In this document: piece by piece, positions 8,225-14,813 of the stretch
Numbering within the stretch: the first letter of the stretch is position 1
Layout: each line of letters opens with the position of its first letter
From: JAUWMI01 sp964454265
GTDB lineage: Bacteria > Sumerlaeota > Sumerlaeia > MWCT01 > JAUWMI01
Direction of reading: 5' to 3'
Length of the DNA: 19,821 bases
Assembly (NCBI GenBank): GCA_964454265.1
Contig: CAYVXD010000069.1
Coordinates: 1-19,821 of the forward strand
The notes under the pieces: generated by a model
What the model was told of the DNA's origin: nothing
The model's input: the letters and a program-made list of their open reading frames with translations, nothing else
Databases searched by the model: none
Translations under genes and position numbers: made by a program

Positions 8225-8977
8225 TCATTGCAGAATGCTGAAGTCGAACGTCACACTCAGCTTAACGTAATTGCGCTTAACAGTGTCGGGCAACGGCCCG
8301 AGAGTTCTCGTGACTTGCAGGCTTCGCACCGCGAATTCGTCCAGTTGTACGTTGCCCGAGGACTTGATAATGCGAATATTGGTGATCGTGCCGTCACGCA
8401 AAACAGTGAACTCCACTTTGGTTGTTGCAGGGAGATTCTTAAGATGCCTGGGAATGTGGAAATTGCTCTCGATTTTCGCCAGCGCACTCTGAAAGTAAAA
8501 GTCAGGCAGATCAACTTTCTCGAAGGTGACCGGGCGTGGTTGAGGCGCTGGAAGAGTACGGACAGGCGTTGCAGCGGGCTGGACAGCAGGGCGTTGCGTT
8601 GGGGCTGGGGTGGAGCGTGGCCGCGGCGTCGATACTGGTGTTGCCTGTGCCCGGGGCGTTGGCCTCGGAGTTGCTTTTGGCGTTTCTTTCAGCTTCTCAA
8701 TAACCTTCTTTGGAGTCGGCTTGGGCTTCGGGGTCTGCTTAGGCGTTGCCTTTGGCTTCGGCTTGACAACAGGTCGAGGCTCCTGAACCTTTGTGGCCAG
8801 AGTCTTTGGCTTGGTAACACTGTAGAGATGCACCATGCGAAATGGCACGATGTGCCGATAGGATGGCCGCGCAATGTTCATACCCACGAATATGAGAAAT
8901 ACCAACACATGACCCACAACCGAAATAAGAACGAGTCGCCATAACAGCCGATCTTCGCTTTCCAGAATCCCAAACAT
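8225..8977 (-). CDS. TonB/TolA-like energy transducer
   Basis: The 250-residue protein has the canonical TonB layout: a short cytoplasmic N-terminus, one membrane anchor (about residues 13-35, RLVLISVVGHVLVFLIFVGM), a periplasm-spanning segment rich in Pro, Lys and Thr (about 56-152, repeats of KPKPTPK and TPRP type), and a C-terminal domain (about 160-250) with VEFTVLRDGTITNIRIIKSSGN and FAVRSLQ, as in the TonB/TolA C-terminal family. It would couple the proton motive force harvested by the ExbB/ExbD-type proteins encoded just upstream to outer-membrane receptors or to envelope constriction. TonB and TolA roles cannot be separated from sequence. The ATG at 8977 has only a weak purine-rich upstream site. 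A 360-base gap containing repeats separates it from exbD. Confidence 0.9.
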   Translation of the reverse strand: MFGILESEDRLLWRLVLISVVGHVLVFLIFVGMNIARPSYRHIVPFRMVHLYSVTKPKTLATKVQEPRPVVKPKPKATPKQTPKPKPTPKKVIEKLKETPKATPRPTPRAQATPVSTPRPRSTPAPTQRPAVQPAATPVRTLPAPQPRPVTFEKVDLPDFYFQSALAKIESNFHIPRHLKNLPATTKVEFTVLRDGTITNIRIIKSSGNVQLDEFAVRSLQVTRTLGPLPDTVKRNYVKLSVTFDFSILQ

Positions 8978-9006
8978 CAGCGTTACTCACAGCCAATAGT
9001 ATGAAG

Positions 9007-9034
9007 TAGGCAGCAAACAGTAGACAGTAGACAG
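9007..9034. repeat. Four 7-bp repeat units, inverted relative to the 8132-8222 array
   Basis: The units TAGGCAG, CAAACAG, TAGACAG, TAGACAG are the reverse complements of the CTGCCTA/CTGTCTA heptamers found at the other end of the TonB-like gene (CAAACAG being diverged). They lie about 30 bases upstream of its start codon, so the gene is framed by the same repeat in inverted orientation. Confidence 0.9.
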
Positions 9035-9217
9035 GTGCCTTCGGATTGGATTATGACTCTTCATAAGTTCTTGTGCTGTCTGAAAAGACCCCTGTCCACC
9101 TGCGTTCATCTGTGGTTTATAATGTCATTTGGTTTATTATTTATTGCTTTTCGCATAAATAAAGAAACAGCCAAAGCCGCTGAAGGCCTTATTTTTGTAC
9201 GAATGCTTGGACTTTAA

Positions 9218-9240
9218 CCGTGCCATTCAACGTGGCACGG
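9218..9240. other. Perfect 8-bp hairpin CCGTGCCA/TGGCACGG
   Basis: CCGTGCCA (9218-9225) and TGGCACGG (9233-9240) pair perfectly around a 7-base loop. Neither strand shows a proper U-run after it, so it is a poor intrinsic terminator. On the minus strand it lies downstream of exbD and could stop or stabilise the exbBD transcript before the TonB-like gene. Confidence 0.6.
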
Positions 9241-9266
9241 GCATCACGCACAAGGCGCATTTTCAA

Positions 9267-9281
9267 CAGGTTTTAAACCTG
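9267..9281. other. 15-bp palindrome CAGGTTTTAAACCTG
   Basis: Seven-base arms CAGGTTT and AAACCTG surround one central T. It has the form of a dimeric repressor site, but no regulator can be tied to it from this window. Confidence 0.35.
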
Positions 9282-9337
9282 GTCCCTATATAATTCGCCT
9301 CACGGTTTCTTTTGAAGAGCCAATACTATCTACCCCT

Positions 9338-9766
9338 TTATCGCTTCGTTACGGGCTGTGTCACGATCCCGATGTTCTCAACCCCTGCGTCTTGCACCGC
9401 CGCTATCACCTGTGCAAATCTGCCGTACGAGGCATTTTTGTCTGCCTCGATCACAACGTCAATGTTCCGTGCACGTTCGTAATTCGCATGCAGCTCTTCC
9501 GTCAGCTCATTCAACGTCACGCGCTTGTCATTTAAATAAATGCGCTCGATCTCCTCTTCATCCAACCGCTTCTGAATCGTAATTGTAAATGTGGTTTTTT
9601 GCTCAAGCCGCTCTGCGGTTTTTACTTCAGGCAGCTCCAGCCTGAGGCCGTACTTTAAAAGCGGCGCAATGACCATAAAGGCAATAAGCAGCATGAACGT
9701 AACATCGAGCAGTGACGTTAAGTTGATTGAAGAAAGAACGGGCAGATCGCGATGATGCCGCTTCAC
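9338..9766 (-). CDS. exbD: ExbD/TolR family biopolymer transporter
   Basis: The 142-residue protein has one N-terminal membrane segment (about residues 14-37) and a periplasmic domain, the normal ExbD/TolR size and layout. The essential proton-path Asp is present as Asp21 in LTSLLDVTFMLLIAFMV. The periplasmic part ends with the family-like VVIEADKNASYGRFAQVIAAVQDAG near residues 103-127. With ExbB/TolQ it forms the proton-driven motor that energises the TonB/TolA partner. The start is a GTG at 9766 that overlaps the TGA of the upstream exbB (bases shared 9763-9766), so the two are translationally coupled. Confidence 0.92.
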   Translation of the reverse strand: MKRHHRDLPVLSSINLTSLLDVTFMLLIAFMVIAPLLKYGLRLELPEVKTAERLEQKTTFTITIQKRLDEEEIERIYLNDKRVTLNELTEELHANYERARNIDVVIEADKNASYGRFAQVIAAVQDAGVENIGIVTQPVTKR

Positions 9767-10548
9767 GCCTTTTTACCCCTCTTCAATAACTGCTTCTGGA
9801 TGATGTTCGAAAGTTCCAGAGCAAAGGAATCCATACGACTTATGAGAATCTGAACCTTGTTCGTGAGATAATTATAGCAAATGACCGCGGGAATTGCTGC
9901 CACAAGACCAGCCACTGTGGTGCTCAGGGCTGTGGAGATACCCGGCCCCAGAGCCTGCACCGCAGACGCCCCCTGTGTGCCAAGGCTTTGGAAACACCCC
10001 AGAATGCCCCAGACCGTGCCAAAAAGCCCGATAAATGGACACACGTGTGCCGTAGTCGCCAGGAAAATCAGGTAACTCTGTAGATTCGAAATCTCACCCG
10101 CTATCGTTCGCTCCATCACCCGCTCAGTTCCAACCTTGGCAATGTCCACACGTGTGTTCAGATCCAGGCCGTAGTCATCCTTGTACCAGTTCTCCATCTG
10201 CACTTCAACGTATGCCTCGCGCATTACCAGCGCCAGCGGACTGTCTGGATAGTCTGCTGCGCTCTTGTACGCATCATCCAGACTCCCCCCTTCGCCCATG
10301 CAACTCTCCGTAAATTCGTCGGTCTGCTTCGTCGCCTGATAGATATGCAGAAACTTGTAGCCAATAATTGCCCAGGAGATTACAGAAAACATCCCCAGCA
10401 CAATCAGGCACGCATGCCCAACAAGATCCGTTGATTTGATCGCCGAAATAATATCAACACCAAGCCAGCCGACGCGTGCCTGACTCTGCAGCATGGGAAA
10501 AAAGCTCTCTTGCACGATTGAGAGAAAAAGCGAGTGAACAGGATTCAT
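9763..10548 (-). CDS. exbB: ExbB/TolQ/MotA family proton channel
   Basis: The inner-membrane channel subunit of the ExbBD or TolQR motor. From the ATG at 10548 it has 261 residues with three membrane helices: an N-terminal one (VGHACLIVLGMFSVISWAIIGYKF), and two C-terminal ones around CPFIGLFGTVWGILGCF and ALSTTVAGLVAAIPAVICYN. The conserved signature with AxxxPxxGLxGTVxG and STALxTTxxGLxxAIPA is intact. The cytoplasmic loop between helices 1 and 2 carries the usual acidic stretch. A TTG seven codons upstream is an alternative start, but AAGGAG (complement 10559-10564) sits 10 bases before the ATG and falls inside that extension, so the ATG is preferred. The end overlaps exbD. Confidence 0.93.
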   Translation of the reverse strand: MNPVHSLFLSIVQESFFPMLQSQARVGWLGVDIISAIKSTDLVGHACLIVLGMFSVISWAIIGYKFLHIYQATKQTDEFTESCMGEGGSLDDAYKSAADYPDSPLALVMREAYVEVQMENWYKDDYGLDLNTRVDIAKVGTERVMERTIAGEISNLQSYLIFLATTAHVCPFIGLFGTVWGILGCFQSLGTQGASAVQALGPGISTALSTTVAGLVAAIPAVICYNYLTNKVQILISRMDSFALELSNIIQKQLLKRGKKA

Positions 10549-10920
10549 GAGCCTCAGACTCCTTTTCAACTAGCTCTTGTGTCCGCCTCAGAAAGTTTCA
10601 TGTTGATAGCGCATCCAAGGTTAGATTTTTGGAGTGCGGTAGCGAAACGTAGTGTAGCTACCGCTTTCGCGCCCGAGACGGAACTTATTAGTCGTAAGCA
10701 AAGCTTACGAAAGAAAGGCCGAAGCTACGTTTCGGCTTATGAAAGCGTCTGTCTTGGCGGACGCTCTCCCCTAAAAAATAATCAGTGGCCAAGTGCACAA
10801 TGCCTTATAGGCAGGTAGAAATCTAATCGGGTCATCCGCCGCAACGCCAATATGCAGAATAGGCCATTTTGGCACTGATAAGAATCCGTATCCGCCAAAA
10901 GACTGTTTCATAATAATACA
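10549..10920. other. Intergenic region between parB and exbB
   Basis: Apart from the hairpin cluster at 10636-10765 and the exbB ribosome binding site at 10559-10564, I see no gene. Because parB and exbB are both on the minus strand, this region must contain the parB transcript end and the exbBD promoter, or a read-through leader. Confidence 0.5.
10636..10765. repeat. Cluster of four adjacent hairpins with a 10-bp long-range inverted repeat
   Basis: The perfect arms are GCGGTAGC/GCTACCGC (10636-10643 with 10657-10664), CGTAAGC/GCTTACG with an AAA loop (10693-10709), GCCGAA/TTCGGC (10718-10723 with 10731-10736), and AGCGTC/GACGCT (10744-10749 with 10760-10765). In addition CGAAACGTAG (10643-10652), which begins at the last base of the first stem and fills its loop, is the exact reverse complement of CTACGTTTCG (10725-10734), in and beside the loop of the third. 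The block could be a composite repeated element or a structured leader RNA. Confidence 0.7.
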
Positions 10921-11787
10921 CTAATGCATATCTAAACCTATGATTGACAATATTCTATCAATTTCTTCAAGTGAGCTGTAATGTATTTCGATTTTCCCCT
11001 TTGTCTTTGATTTCGGTGTGATTCGGACCTTTGTGCCGAACCTGGCCAGTAGCTGCTCCTCCAGTTGCGCTAGATGCGGATCGCTCTGCCGTGCTCTCCC
11101 TTTTTTCGCACGCCGTCCTTCAGCAATGCGCTTGGCTTCTCGCTCTGCCTCTCTAACTGATAGCTCTCTGGCAAGTATCAAAGACCTCAATTGACGCTGT
11201 TGAGATAGATTTTCAAGAGAGAGAATTGCCCGGGCATGTCCCGGCGTTAGCCTTTCCTCCTCCACGTCCTTTTGCATCTCTACTGGCAACGAAAGAAGCC
11301 GCAATGTGTTTGCCACAGATGAGCGCTCCTTTCCCACGCGCTTGGCAATCTCGTCCTGCGTTAGCTTGAAATGCTGAGCCAGAGTTTTATAGGCCTTTGC
11401 CTCATCAATCGGATTCAGGTCTTCTCTCTGTAGATTTTCGATAAGGGCAAACTCCAAGACCTCATTATCCGACGCTTCAACAATAAGTGCCGGAATACGC
11501 TTGAGCTCTGCTATCCTTGCAGCCCGAAGGCGTCGCTCGCCAGAAACCAGCTGGAAGCGGTCATCCACGCGTCGCACCACAATCGGCTGAAGCAATCCCG
11601 TTGTCTTGATTGACTCAGCCATTTGCTGGATCGTCTGGCTATTGAACTGATGGCGCGGCTGATATGGATTGGGCTGCACCTGATCAAGGGGAATTTCTTG
11701 CACGGCCCTCTTCTTTTCATCTTCAGTAATGTCTTCGACCTTTGGAATAAGGGCATTAAGACCTTTTCCCAGGGCACGCTTTTTCAT
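10921..11787 (-). CDS. parB: ParB/Spo0J chromosome partitioning protein
   Basis: From the ATG at 11787 the product has 288 residues, normal for chromosomal ParB. This CTP-dependent DNA clamp loads at parS and spreads, and ParA moves it to segregate the replication origin. The start MKKRALGKGLNALIP is the ParA-contacting N-terminus typical of the family. The CTP-binding domain shows the NPYQPR segment, VSGERRLRAA (arginine box) and LIENLQREDLNPIDEAKAY. A helix-turn-helix follows (LTQDEIAKRVGKERSSVANTLRLL), and a C-terminal dimerisation domain ends the protein. The frame is open to 11898, but AGGAGG (complement 11797-11802) with 9-base spacing decides for 11787. parA lies 135 bases upstream, and two parS sites precede parA. 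Confidence 0.96.
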   Translation of the reverse strand: MKKRALGKGLNALIPKVEDITEDEKKRAVQEIPLDQVQPNPYQPRHQFNSQTIQQMAESIKTTGLLQPIVVRRVDDRFQLVSGERRLRAARIAELKRIPALIVEASDNEVLEFALIENLQREDLNPIDEAKAYKTLAQHFKLTQDEIAKRVGKERSSVANTLRLLSLPVEMQKDVEEERLTPGHARAILSLENLSQQRQLRSLILARELSVREAEREAKRIAEGRRAKKGRARQSDPHLAQLEEQLLARFGTKVRITPKSKTKGKIEIHYSSLEEIDRILSIIGLDMH

Positions 11788-11922
11788 AAATCTCGGCCTC
11801 CTCTCGCAGACGGAAGCTGTACCGGATGGCGGCCGTCTGGCTATGGCTACCGGGGATTTGCCAATGGAGGCAAACACCCTCGGAAATGGTAGGGGCATTT
11901 CATGAACTGCCCCACCACCAGA

Positions 11923-12789
11923 TTATTTGGGCTCTTCTCCAGAGCCCGGGGCGAAGTCCTCTCTTGTCTCCGACGGCTGATCGGTGATCTGCTCCACCCT
12001 CTGTTCTGGAACTGATGGGCTGATCTTTTCATTCAGCCCCATAATCTCCTGGCAGAGGTCAATATACGATGCGCTGCCAGAGGACCGGAAATCGTAAAAG
12101 ATAATGGGCTTCCCAAAGCTGGGAGCCTCGCTCAGCCTCACACTTCGTGGAATAACGGTCTTGAGAACAACGCTGCCAAAGTAGTTCTTCACCTCGTCAA
12201 TCACCTGCTGTGAGATGTTGGTTCGCGAATTCGACATTGTCATAAGGATACCACCGAGCTTGAGTCTGGGATTGAAGTTTTGGTTGACGCGCTGAATCGT
12301 CTCTATAAGCAGCGACAACCCTTCAAGCGCATAGTACTCGCATTGTACCGGGATTATGACCTTGTGAACCGCAGTGAGGACATTGATAGTGAGCAGGCCG
12401 AGCGATGGCGGTGAGTCAATTACAATATAGTCAAATGAGTCGCAGATATCGTGGATTGCAAGTCTCAAGCGCTGTTCGCGAAATGGGATGGGGACTAACT
12501 CAACCTCAGCTCCGATCAGCTGAATATTTGCAGGCAGAACCGAGAGGTTGTCAAAAGTGGTCTTGATGATGGCGTCGCTTGCTGGAGCCTCATTCAGGAG
12601 CACATCGTAGATCGTGTTTTCAAGGCTGTTCTTATCCACGCCAACGCCACTGGTGGCGTTTCCCTGAGGGTCCATGTCAATAAGGAGGGTCTTGTGCAGC
12701 GCGGTGCCCAGGCAGGCTGCCAGGTTAACAGCAGTTGTTGTTTTCCCCACTCCGCCCTTTTGACTTGTAATCCCGAGGATTATTGCCAT
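11923..12789 (-). CDS. parA: ParA/Soj chromosome partitioning ATPase
   Basis: A 288-residue deviant Walker-type ATPase that binds the nucleoid as an ATP dimer and transports ParB-parS complexes. Visible motifs are the deviant Walker A KGGVGKTT (residues 11-18, with signature Lys11), Walker A' LLIDMDPQGNAT with Asp38 and Asp40, and Walker B YIVIDSPPSLG. The last 40 residues form an acidic, Pro/Glu-rich tail not usual for Soj. A GTG at 12834 gives a 15-residue extension, but MAIILGITSQKGG aligns with the normal family start, so I use the ATG at 12789. Neither start has a good Shine-Dalgarno. The two parS sites at 12840-12893 lie right upstream, so ParB binding may affect its transcription. Confidence 0.96.
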   Translation of the reverse strand: MAIILGITSQKGGVGKTTTAVNLAACLGTALHKTLLIDMDPQGNATSGVGVDKNSLENTIYDVLLNEAPASDAIIKTTFDNLSVLPANIQLIGAEVELVPIPFREQRLRLAIHDICDSFDYIVIDSPPSLGLLTINVLTAVHKVIIPVQCEYYALEGLSLLIETIQRVNQNFNPRLKLGGILMTMSNSRTNISQQVIDEVKNYFGSVVLKTVIPRSVRLSEAPSFGKPIIFYDFRSSGSASYIDLCQEIMGLNEKISPSVPEQRVEQITDQPSETREDFAPGSGEEPK

Positions 12790-12839
12790 GTTGACTCTAT
12801 CCGCTCGAGCTGGATTTTCGCTATCGGAACTCACAAGAG

Positions 12840-12855
12840 TGTTTCACGTGAAACA
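12840..12855. promoter_or_regulatory. parS: parS site, perfect consensus
   Basis: TGTTTCACGTGAAACA is the exact 16-bp palindromic consensus bound by chromosomal ParB proteins. It lies 51 bases upstream of the parA ATG. Confidence 0.97.
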
Positions 12856-12877
12856 CTGCGAGCCGGACCAGCACCGC

Positions 12878-12893
12878 CGTTTCACGTGAAACA
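12878..12893. promoter_or_regulatory. parS: Second parS site, 15 of 16 to consensus
   Basis: CGTTTCACGTGAAACA differs from the consensus only in its first base. Centre-to-centre distance to the first site is 38 bp. Two sites in the parA leader fit a ParB loading centre near the partition genes. Confidence 0.95.
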
Positions 12894-12987
12894 TCCGCAC
12901 TACCGTGGCCTTCATTCCAATACAGCCTCTCCCCTGAAAAGACCAGGATTCTACGGATCGTGACCTCGGCAAATGATAAATGAAACT

Positions 12988-13039
12988 ATCAAAATGCAAA
13001 GAGCAAAATTATTTCTTTCATTACATTTTGCATTTTGAT
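12988..13039. repeat. 13-bp perfect inverted repeat ATCAAAATGCAAA in AT-rich TGCAAAA-type DNA
   Basis: ATCAAAATGCAAA at 12988-13000 pairs perfectly with TTTGCATTTTGAT at 13027-13039. Further degenerate TTTTGCATTTT and ACTTTGCATT phrases follow to about 13062. The element lies between the FmdB-type gene and the parS sites. It may be a dispersed repeat or a weak transcription stop for the zinc-ribbon gene. Confidence 0.65.
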
Positions 13040-13096
13040 TTTTGCATTTTTCACTTTGCATTGGCGCATAACACATTCTCTGCGAAGTTGGCCCTC

Positions 13097-13405
13097 CTAG
13101 TCTTTATCCTTCGAGGATTTCGTACCTGGTTCGCCGCTCTTTTTATCTTCAGCCTTGCTGCCGGGCTTTGCCTCGACCTGCCGTGACGTCTCATCGGGGT
13201 GCTCGCCTTTTTTCTTCCTCTCCTTCGCTTTATAGTCAGTCGCATAAAAGCCGGAGCCTTTAAAGATGAGTCCTGCTCCTGAAGAGATGATCTTTGTTAA
13301 TTTACCACCACACGCCTCGCACCTGGTCTTTGGCGCCTCACGCAAGGATTGAAAATACTCAAATGTGCGATTGCATTCCTTACACTGGTATTCATACGTT
13401 GGCAT
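13097..13405 (-). CDS. FmdB family zinc ribbon protein
   Basis: The 102-residue protein begins MPTYEYQCKECNRTFE, the family hallmark, and has CxxC pairs at residues 8-11 and about 29-32 (CEACG) that hold one zinc. The ISSGAGLIFKGSGFYATDYK segment is the conserved end of the domain. FmdB-like proteins are proposed regulators or accessory factors with poorly known targets. The last 40 residues are a highly charged Lys/Glu/Ser tail that is probably disordered. A GAGGT Shine-Dalgarno lies just before the ATG at 13405. The gene precedes the parAB locus on the same strand, separated by the inverted repeat and parS sites. Confidence 0.93.
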   Translation of the reverse strand: MPTYEYQCKECNRTFEYFQSLREAPKTRCEACGGKLTKIISSGAGLIFKGSGFYATDYKAKERKKKGEHPDETSRQVEAKPGSKAEDKKSGEPGTKSSKDKD

Positions 13406-13710
13406 CGTACCTCAGATCCGCCAGAAAAAAACCGCTCCAATTAATGCTTTGTTTTCAAACTACCGACAAGCAGGTTGTACTTATCAGGTGTAATTTCAGA
13501 ATTCAAGAAAATATTTTATCGTCTTGCGGCTGATTATTTTCAGGTCCAGTGCTTCTTATACTTGTGGTAAGTGAAACTCGAAGAGAGAAGATATTGAAAA
13601 GCAAAAAAGATCCCGGCTCTCCATGCCCGGAATCTGAGCAGGGAGGCCGGGATTTATTATCTGATTGGCTGGGTTATGCCGCTAGGGCGCGCATATTTTT
13701 TGAATTACTG
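13406..13710. other. Intergenic region upstream of the FmdB gene
   Basis: This 305-base gap contains the terminator listed below. The remainder (13420-13600) is moderately AT-rich and would hold the promoter of the zinc-ribbon gene. I see no convincing promoter boxes or gene. Confidence 0.4.
13603..13653 (-). terminator. Intrinsic terminator of the secreted-protein gene
   Basis: On the minus strand ATCCCGGC (complement 13646-13653) pairs with GCCGGGAT (complement 13610-13617), with additional pairing CTCCC/GGAGA inside, and after one C the stem is followed by six T (complement 13603-13608). It lies about 60 bases after the stop of the unrecognised secreted gene and separates that transcript from fmdB-parAB. 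Confidence 0.75.
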
Positions 13711-14541
13711 CTACTCAATATCTTCGCCACACGGAATCGGATAGCGAATAAGCGGCAGTACGGTCTTTCTGCCAAGCGGGTCAACTTGCACTGCGTAGCC
13801 ATTGAGGTCTATTCGGCCTCGTCCCATCCAGATAATGTCTATACTTCCTTCTATCCACGATGGCAATATGGTGTTAATCTCCCCAGGTAATAGCTTCTGG
13901 ACGCCATTCGGTGGCACAGTCAGGAGTTCAGACATTCCGGCAGGTGCCCCATCCGGCTTAAAAAAGAGCAAGCGAAACTGGCGCGGATGGCGGAAATTGT
14001 TGTTGCGGACGTATAGGGCCAGCCTGTTATCGCCCTGGATAGTGCCATAAGGCAGCACCAGTTTTCCAAGGTGTAATTCCGGCGAAGCGGGCGGGACTTG
14101 CCACAGGGCAACTGTGATGAAGCTACCGGGGTCGCCATGGATTACCGTATCAATGGTCTTTGTACCCGGGTCGAGGCTGATTGGCTTTTGAACCACTGGT
14201 CTTCGCATGTTCAGTTCGCGAGGGGTAACGACGAGGTGGCCATTAATGCTGATACTGCCGCTAGTCACGGGGTTGCCCTGGAGAACGTCGGGCAGAATCC
14301 AGTTTCTCCCGATGCCATTAAGAACCAGGAGATGGCATTGGCCCGTTTTTGTAACCTCAAAGCTGTCAGAGAAGAACGCTGGCGACTGGTCAATGATCTC
14401 ATAGCGTTCCGGGCCGAAAAGGAGAATTTGGCCTGTACGGTAATTAGGATCCGGCTGAGACTCCTTTGCATAGAGACCAATGGTGAGGCCTAACACCAGT
14501 AAAATCAATAGAACACAAACACCAATGTGCCTTGTTTTCAT
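13711..14541 (-). CDS. Secreted protein of unknown function
   Basis: The 276-residue protein starts with a clear signal peptide or anchor (MKTRHIGV then a Leu/Val/Ile core to about residue 25, then LYAKES). The mature part is rich in beta-strand patterns, with many Gly, Pro and Val and no Cys cluster except one Cys in GQCHLLVLNG and one near the C-terminus. Strand-like segments such as GSISINGHLVVTP, DPGSFITVALWQVPP and GRIDLNGYAVQVDPLG suggest one or two beta-sandwich domains, perhaps for binding outside the cell. I recognise no family. The ATG at 14541 is preceded by AAGGAGGT with 10-base spacing; an ATG three codons earlier touches the Shine-Dalgarno and is unlikely. It has its own terminator and seems monocistronic. 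Confidence 0.75.
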   Translation of the reverse strand: MKTRHIGVCVLLILLVLGLTIGLYAKESQPDPNYRTGQILLFGPERYEIIDQSPAFFSDSFEVTKTGQCHLLVLNGIGRNWILPDVLQGNPVTSGSISINGHLVVTPRELNMRRPVVQKPISLDPGTKTIDTVIHGDPGSFITVALWQVPPASPELHLGKLVLPYGTIQGDNRLALYVRNNNFRHPRQFRLLFFKPDGAPAGMSELLTVPPNGVQKLLPGEINTILPSWIEGSIDIIWMGRGRIDLNGYAVQVDPLGRKTVLPLIRYPIPCGEDIE

Positions 14542-14781
14542 TGCGCCCATACCTCCTTTCTATGTATCGATTTGCAACAGCAGGCATGCCGTGCAACGTT
14601 TGGGATTATTTGCAATATCCACGCCAGAGAGCGTAGATGAGAATACAGAGGCTTTAATGAACGTATATGATTGATATTATTAGCATTACAAAAAGCACGC
14701 AATATTAAGATGGGGCTTTGCTTGTCTGGCGCTGTGTACGTTTTGGGTCAGAGTCATGTACGGAGTCGTTCGCCAGAGAAC

Positions 14782-14801
14782 GGAAATCGGGCACTGTGTA
14801 C
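14782..14801. repeat. Partial copy of the AAATCGGGGACTGT-type repeat
   Basis: GGAAATCGGGCACTGTGTAC matches the left arm of the palindrome at 3875 (AAATCGGGGACTGT) except for one base in the core. It lies just downstream of the macro-domain gene, in a gap (14551-14813) where I see no other feature beyond a 5-bp hairpin CGTTC/GAACG. Confidence 0.45.
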
Positions 14802-14813
14802 TAAGCCTGCAAC

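Larger units (their letters stand above)
8978..9337. other. Intergenic region between exbD and tonB with repeats and hairpins
   Basis: The gap holds four 7-bp units (listed separately), a stretch reading CTGCGTTCATCTGTGGTTT near 9099-9117 that resembles phrases seen repeatedly in intergenic DNA of other genomes, a strong 8-bp hairpin at 9218-9240 and a 15-bp palindrome at 9267-9281. No gene is evident. Confidence 0.6.

Noticed and set aside
7712..8944. 410-codon open frame on the plus strand
   Set aside because: It runs antisense through the amidohydrolase start, the 7-bp repeat array and the Pro-rich TonB-like gene. Its sequence is low-complexity (repeated LLPTVYC and Arg/Trp-rich stretches) and both opposite genes are secure.
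9035..9217. 60-codon plus-strand open frame between exbD and the TonB-like gene
   Set aside because: It contains repeat-derived sequence, has no ribosome binding site and resembles no family.
12694..12963. 89-codon plus-strand open frame over the parS sites
   Set aside because: It is antisense to parA and translates the parS palindromes; it is a shadow frame.
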